Below are positions 8,501 through 10,147 of a DNA stretch of 10,147 bases, piece after piece (positions within the stretch are counted from its first letter, which is position 1; every line of letters begins with the position of its first letter). The stretch spans positions 1 to 10,147 of the forward strand of contig JALULU010000168.1 of the NCBI GenBank assembly GCA_027040585.1. Reading direction: 5' to 3'. Both the position numbers and the translations under genes were made by a program. The stretch comes from Acidobacteriota bacterium (lineage in GTDB: Bacteria; Acidobacteriota; JAAYUB01; JAMOQF01). The notes under the pieces were generated by a model that saw only the letters and a program-made list of their open reading frames with translations, was not told the origin of the DNA and searched no databases.

Positions 8501-8792
8501 ACTTGCTGGAATTGTGGTGAGGAATTCTGTTTTGCTTATAGATTTTGTAGATATAAGATTGGCGCAGGGGATGGATTTGAAACAGGCGATTATTGAATCG
8601 GGGGCAGTTAGATTTAGGCCAATAGCTTTGACTTCTGCCGCTGTTATTACTGGTGCATTTGTTATTGTACTTGATCCAATATTTAAAGGACTTGCCCTTT
8701 CTTTAATGGGTGGTGGGGTTGTTTCAACTATGTTGACACTTGTGGTTATTCCTGTGGTATACTATATGGTTTATAAAAATAAATATAAATAG
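5595..8792 (+). CDS. RND efflux transporter permease (HAE1-like, AcrB family)
   Basis: This is a proton-driven inner-membrane pump that exports substrates through the adaptor and TolC-like channel. It is 1065 aa, the usual RND size, with two repeats. Each repeat has one membrane helix, a large periplasmic loop and five more helices: TM1 about 17-37, TM2-6 about 355-515, TM7 about 546-570, TM8-12 about 908-1062. The TM4 proton-relay motif GIVVDDSIIIVEN has the two essential aspartates at 423-424. TM10 has GIVVRNSVLLIDF with Arg976 where AcrB has Lys940, a conservative change. A Trp-rich stretch WYTRQPWSDEKPAMKWDGEW precedes TM8. The motif VDDSIIIVEN fits hydrophobic/amphiphilic exporters (HAE) better than metal exporters of the CusA type, but the substrate cannot be read from sequence. 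GGAGGTGA at 5583-5590 supports the start. Confidence 0.95.
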   Translation: MTRIGIAGRLGGFFMESKLTPIIIAALILLGIFAIYNTPREEDPQILVPMIDIMVPYPGASAKDVETKVASVLERKMWEIPGVEYVYSTSMPGMALITVRFYVNEDEEKSLVKLYNKMMYNMDLMPKGVMFPLVKSRSIDDVPILTLTFWSKDLESYQLRRIAAEVRNKIKSINNVSMVDIYGGEPRKFRIILDPEKVAAYHLSLMHIAGYLMQQNFALTSGRFEKLNREFVVKAGPFIKSKKDLENLIVGIYRGNPIYLRNVAEIKDGPGEPSNYVFIGLGPEAAKKGMKRVDPKRYEYPAVTLAISKRKGSDAYKTANLVKEKVNQLKGIIIPSDVNITVTRNYGDTANEKVNELILHLIWSIIIVVLVVFFSMGLRTAFIVFISVPCTFAITLFIYYLHGYTLNRVTLFALIFVTGIVVDDSIIIVENIFRHFSMQKLPKRDAAIAAISEVGNPTILATFTVIASVLPMAFVRGLMGPYMRPMPVGASVAVLFSLFIALSATPWLSYHVLKYGEKEEPYDLYKTKTYKIYDKYLRPLLLSASKRFVFIAVVIILLLASISMFLFKAVIVKMLPFDNKSEFQVIIDTPEGTTLERTLQVAENMGEYLRKVSEVTDYEIYAGIAAPYNFNGLVRHYYLRRGANIADIQVNLVNKHERSAQSHDIAKRVRPFLHKIAEKYGARVKVVEVPPGPPVLSTLVAEVYGPNQKTRISVARKILNIFDHTEGVVDTDWFVKDPQVKYDFIIDREKAIQNGVSVEEAVKTLRMALSGMDVGYAHIDNEVEPVGINIRVKRSERSGIDSLKDIYILSKLGREVPLREIVKIKKEVIEQPIYHKNLKPVVYVVGEVSGKEESPIYAILRMNKKIDKIKLPGGGRIEKWYTRQPWSDEKPAMKWDGEWQITYEVFRDLGLSFGAVLVLMYILVLAWFHKLPVPLIQMISIPLSLIGIVIAHMIMGAEFTATSMIGMIALAGIVVRNSVLLIDFVDIRLAQGMDLKQAIIESGAVRFRPIALTSAAVITGAFVIVLDPIFKGLALSLMGGGVVSTMLTLVVIPVVYYMVYKNKYK

Positions 8793-8803
8793 GGGGAAAT
8801 AGA

Positions 8804-8995
8804 ATGAATATTGAAAGATATTTAAGATTAGCAGGTGGCCTTGCTGTATTGGTTTCTCTTCTGCTTGCGAAATATGTGGATGGAAAATGGATATATTTTA
8901 CCTATTTTGTTGGGATTAATCTTGTGCAATCTGCTTTTACTAATTGGTGTCCATTTAAATCAATTTTGAAACTGCTAAAAGTTAAGGAGTGTTAG
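8804..8995 (+). CDS. DUF2892 (YgaP-like) small inner-membrane protein
   Basis: The 63-aa protein has two hydrophobic segments (about residues 9-23 and 29-46), separated by a short polar turn. It carries the family signature NLVQSAFTNWCPF with Cys49. The DUF2892 domain is also found as the membrane part of the rhodanese YgaP, and as free-standing proteins beside thiol/sulfur and transport genes. Its biochemical role is unknown. A GGGGG-rich site at 8793-8797 supports the ATG, 11 nt after the permease stop, so it belongs to the same transcript. A second Cys is the last residue. Confidence 0.85.
   Translation: MNIERYLRLAGGLAVLVSLLLAKYVDGKWIYFTYFVGINLVQSAFTNWCPFKSILKLLKVKEC
8984..8989 (+). promoter_or_regulatory. 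Ribosome-binding site selecting ATG 8998
   Basis: AAGGAG with an 8-nt spacer points to ATG 8998. The earlier in-frame GTG codons at 8989 and 8995 are too close to be used. The site lies within the 3' end of the DUF2892 gene. Confidence 0.7.
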
Positions 8996-8997
8996 TG

Positions 8998-9297
8998 ATG
9001 AAAGAAATAAAAATTTATTTTGTTAAATCCTTTGAAGAGGAACTTATAAAGAAAATATCTAATCTTGGTATTAAAAATTTTATGCTACTTTCTAATATGT
9101 CTGGATTTAAGCCAGAAGGGGATTATCCACTATTTGCTCCAACAAATGAAATGGAGTACAATGTTTCACTTCTTTTGTTTTATGGAGATGACGATATTTT
9201 AAAAAAGATAAAAGAATCATTTTCAGAATTAGAGGCAAAATGCAAATTTCCACCCTGTCTAAAGGTTATGGTAAGTGATGTGGAAGAGGTGATTTAA
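8998..9297 (+). CDS. Small PII-like/ferredoxin-fold protein of the efflux operon (function unknown)
   Basis: The product is 99 aa and cytoplasmic, with no signal or membrane segment. Its pattern suggests beta-alpha-beta-beta-alpha-beta: KIYFVKS strand, EEELIKKISNLG helix, NFMLLSNMSG strand, VSLLLFYG strand, DDDILKKIKESFSELE helix, CLKVMVSDVEEV strand. This is the topology of PII and PII-like signalling proteins, whose T-loop would correspond to the GFKPEGDYPLFAPTNEME stretch. Small PII-like or DUF3240-type proteins are known beside RND transporter genes, which fits this position. I could not confirm a family from sequence alone. Two cysteines (C82, C87) near the C-terminus, spaced CKFPPC, could bind a metal or form a disulfide. 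The start is 2 nt after the DUF2892 stop. Confidence 0.6.
   Translation: MKEIKIYFVKSFEEELIKKISNLGIKNFMLLSNMSGFKPEGDYPLFAPTNEMEYNVSLLLFYGDDDILKKIKESFSELEAKCKFPPCLKVMVSDVEEVI
9286..9292 (+). promoter_or_regulatory. Strong ribosome-binding site for the 31-codon membrane peptide
   Basis: GAGGTGA, a 7-base match to the anti-Shine-Dalgarno complement, lies 8 nt before ATG 9301. It supports real translation of a very short gene that could otherwise be dismissed. Confidence 0.65.
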
Positions 9298-9300
9298 GAA

Positions 9301-9396
9301 ATGAATACAAGTGATATAATAACATTTATAGTATTTTTTCTAATCTGGTTATTGCTGCAAAAGTTTATTTTACCGGGGATTGGTGTATCTACTTGA
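9301..9396 (+). CDS. Single-span membrane peptide ending at TGA; possibly the N-terminal part of a selenoprotein
   Basis: The 31-aa product is MNTSDIITFIVFFLIWLLLQ plus KFILPGIGVST. It has a polar N-terminus, one membrane helix (about residues 5-24) and a Pro-Gly turn. A strong Shine-Dalgarno site lies 8 nt before the ATG, only 3 nt after the previous stop, so it is part of the efflux transcript. The frame ends in TGA at 9394-9396 but stays open for 24 more codons: MSNTCDLRERD and a Lys/Asn-rich tail, stopping at TGA 9469-9471. If TGA were read as selenocysteine, the product would be 56 aa, with Sec followed five residues later by Cys. The start is well supported. The readthrough is a hypothesis. 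The peptide may instead simply end at 31 aa. Confidence 0.6.
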   Translation: MNTSDIITFIVFFLIWLLLQKFILPGIGVST

Positions 9397-9408
9397 ATGT
9401 CTAATACA

Positions 9409-9433
9409 TGTGATCTTCGGGAAAGAGATAATA
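9409..9433 (+). promoter_or_regulatory. Weak hairpin that could act as a bacterial SECIS element
   Basis: ATCTT (9413-9417) can pair with GAGAT (9425-9429), leaving the loop CGGGAAA. Three more pairs (9409-9411 with 9431-9433) can form beyond one G/A mismatch. The loop begins 21 nt after the TGA and has G as its second base, which agrees with the loose geometry known for bacterial SECIS elements. The stem is short and includes G-U pairs, so it is suggestive only. Confidence 0.25.
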
Positions 9434-9441
9434 AAAAAAAT

Positions 9442-9450
9442 AAGGGAGGT
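9442..9450 (+). promoter_or_regulatory. Ribosome-binding site selecting the FmdB-like start at 9458
   Basis: AAGGGAGGT with a 7-nt spacer precedes ATG 9458. Earlier start codons in the same frame (for example GTG 9380) would add residues unlike the family's normal MPLYEY start. Confidence 0.8.
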
Positions 9451-9457
9451 AAAAAGG

Positions 9458-9655
9458 ATGCCACTTTATGAATATAAATGTCTAAAATGTGGGGAAAAAT
9501 TTGAATTACTTAGAAGGATAAATGATGATGATTCAAGTGTAAAATGCCCTAAGTGTGGATCAAATGAAGTAAAGAGAGAGGTTACAGGATTTGCAAGTAT
9601 AGGCGGGGGTAGTAATTCCTCTGCTTCTTCTTGTGGCAGCAGTAGTTTTTCATGA
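9458..9655 (+). CDS. FmdB-family zinc-ribbon protein
   Basis: This 65-aa cytoplasmic protein starts MPLYEYKCLKCGEKFE, the invariant opening of the FmdB (putative regulatory) family. It continues with a second knuckle CPKCG, so C8, C11, C30 and C33 form one zinc site. The C-terminus is a low-complexity Gly/Ser/Ala tail with Cys59, as is common in the family. The family was named after a gene beside formylmethanofuran dehydrogenase and formamidase loci; its molecular role is not established. It is probably the last gene of the efflux transcript, since a hairpin follows within 15 nt of its stop. Family assignment is secure; the function in this operon is unknown. Confidence 0.92.
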   Translation: MPLYEYKCLKCGEKFELLRRINDDDSSVKCPKCGSNEVKREVTGFASIGGGSNSSASSCGSSSFS

Positions 9656-9669
9656 GCATTTTAAATGTT

Positions 9670-9691
9670 AATGGGCAGTTTGCCCATTTTT
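9670..9691 (+). terminator. Terminator-like hairpin between FmdB-like gene and GntR gene
   Basis: A 7-bp stem (AATGGGC at 9670-9676, GCCCATT at 9682-9688) with a 5-nt loop is followed by a T-run to 9691. The GC-rich core and T-tract are typical of an intrinsic terminator. The next gene's ribosome-binding site begins 2 nt later, leaving no room for a normal promoter in between. Confidence 0.7.
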
Positions 9692-9701
9692 CAAGGAGAT
9701 T

Positions 9702-10147
9702 ATGGGGGAAATAAAATTTAAAATTGTACCTGATTGTGGGCTATCGTTGTATGAGCAGATAAAAAATCAAATTATATCTTCTCTTTATACAGGAAAAATA
9801 AAAGAAGGCGATAGATTGCCTTCTATAAGGAGATTGTCTTCAGAAGCTGGTGTAAATGTTAAAACTATTTCAAAGGTTTACTCTAAACTTTCTCAGGAAA
9901 ATTATCTTGAAATAATTCAGGGTAAAGGTGTTTTTATAAGAAAAAGAACCAGTGAAGAATTTAGCGAACTTAGAAGAGAAGCTCTTTTAAATTTATTTGA
10001 AAAAACAATTAAAAAAGCGTCTTTGCTTGGACTATCTGGTGAAAAATTTGGAGATTTATTCAGCAAGTTTGTTGGGAACGAAAAGGTAGCACCGTTAAGA
10101 TGTATTTTAGTGGATGACGAAGAAGAGTTGTTGGCATTTTCAGATGA
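9702..10147 (+). CDS. GntR-family transcriptional regulator (3' partial)
   Basis: This DNA-binding regulator runs off the right edge; 148 complete codons are visible. The N-terminus reads FKIVPDCGLSLYEQIKNQI, then KEGDRLPSIRRLSSEAGVN and VKTISKVYSKLSQENYLEI, ending IIQGKGVFIRKR. This is the complete winged helix-turn-helix of GntR proteins, of a type that begins close to the N-terminus as in the YtrA-like subgroup. The remaining visible part (CILVDDEEELLAFSD near the edge) is not a FadR helical domain and looks like an alpha/beta effector domain, but it is cut off. An AAGGAGA site at 9693-9699 has a rather short spacer to ATG 9702. Control of the upstream efflux operon is plausible from position only. 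Confidence 0.88.
   Translation, partial: MGEIKFKIVPDCGLSLYEQIKNQIISSLYTGKIKEGDRLPSIRRLSSEAGVNVKTISKVYSKLSQENYLEIIQGKGVFIRKRTSEEFSELRREALLNLFEKTIKKASLLGLSGEKFGDLFSKFVGNEKVAPLRCILVDDEEELLAFSD

Larger units (their letters stand above)
9397..9471 (+). other. In-frame extension downstream of TGA, candidate selenoprotein tail
   Basis: These 24 sense codons follow the TGA directly in the same frame and end inside the next gene, overlapping its first 14 bases. The residues are hydrophilic (Cys at position 5, then charged Lys/Asn/Glu/Arg), which would suit a cytoplasmic tail after a membrane helix. ATG is its first codon, so re-initiation as a separate peptide is possible, but no Shine-Dalgarno site is present just before it. 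An open run of this length also occurs by chance fairly often in AT-rich DNA. Confidence 0.35.

Noticed and set aside
9394..9396. Genome-wide reassignment of UGA to an amino acid
   Set aside because: The adaptor gene and the FmdB-like gene end naturally at TGA, and Trp in conserved positions is encoded by TGG.
9380..9457. Longer FmdB-like protein starting at GTG 9380
   Set aside because: The family begins with MPLYEY, and a strong ribosome-binding site precedes ATG 9458. The extension overlaps the membrane peptide in another frame.
1..10147. CRISPR arrays, tRNA or rRNA genes, insertion sequences, long direct repeats
   Set aside because: None seen on reading; almost all of the window is accounted for by protein-coding genes.

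Overview
The window is strongly AT-rich bacterial DNA with every supported gene on the + strand and very short intergenic gaps. A TolC-type outer-membrane channel, a lipoprotein adaptor and an inner-membrane RND pump together imply a diderm (Gram-negative type) bacterium. The Hanks-type Ser/Thr kinase with an FHA domain and the many small zinc-ribbon proteins would suit a deep-branching or anaerobic lineage, but I cannot name a phylum from this sequence alone. Nearly all genes have clear GGAGG-type ribosome-binding sites.

Region 1 (1-2975) is the end of a signalling operon. It holds a cytoplasmic Ser/Thr protein kinase that continues upstream of the window and carries a zinc ribbon and a C-terminal FHA domain. 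It is followed by a 130-residue protein with four cysteine pairs, and then by a membrane-anchored SGNH-hydrolase-like protein. A hairpin at 2944-2975 probably ends this unit.

Region 2 (3025-9655) is a tripartite efflux operon followed by a tail of small genes. The order is TolC-like channel, lipoprotein adaptor (MFP) and a 1065-residue HAE1-like RND permease. Adaptor and permease overlap by 4 nt. After the permease come a DUF2892 membrane protein (63 aa), a 99-aa protein that looks like a diverged PII-like or ferredoxin-fold regulator, a 31-codon single-span membrane peptide, and an FmdB-type zinc-ribbon protein. The 31-codon peptide ends in TGA, but its frame stays open for 24 more codons with a downstream Cys and a possible hairpin. 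This makes it a candidate short selenoprotein and the most interesting item in the window.

Region 3 (9670-10147) starts with a terminator-like hairpin that almost touches the ribosome-binding site of a GntR-family regulator, which runs off the right edge. That regulator is a plausible local controller of the efflux operon, but this is inferred from position only. No RNA genes, insertion sequences, CRISPR arrays or long repeats were seen. No gene-free stretch exceeds 100 bases.
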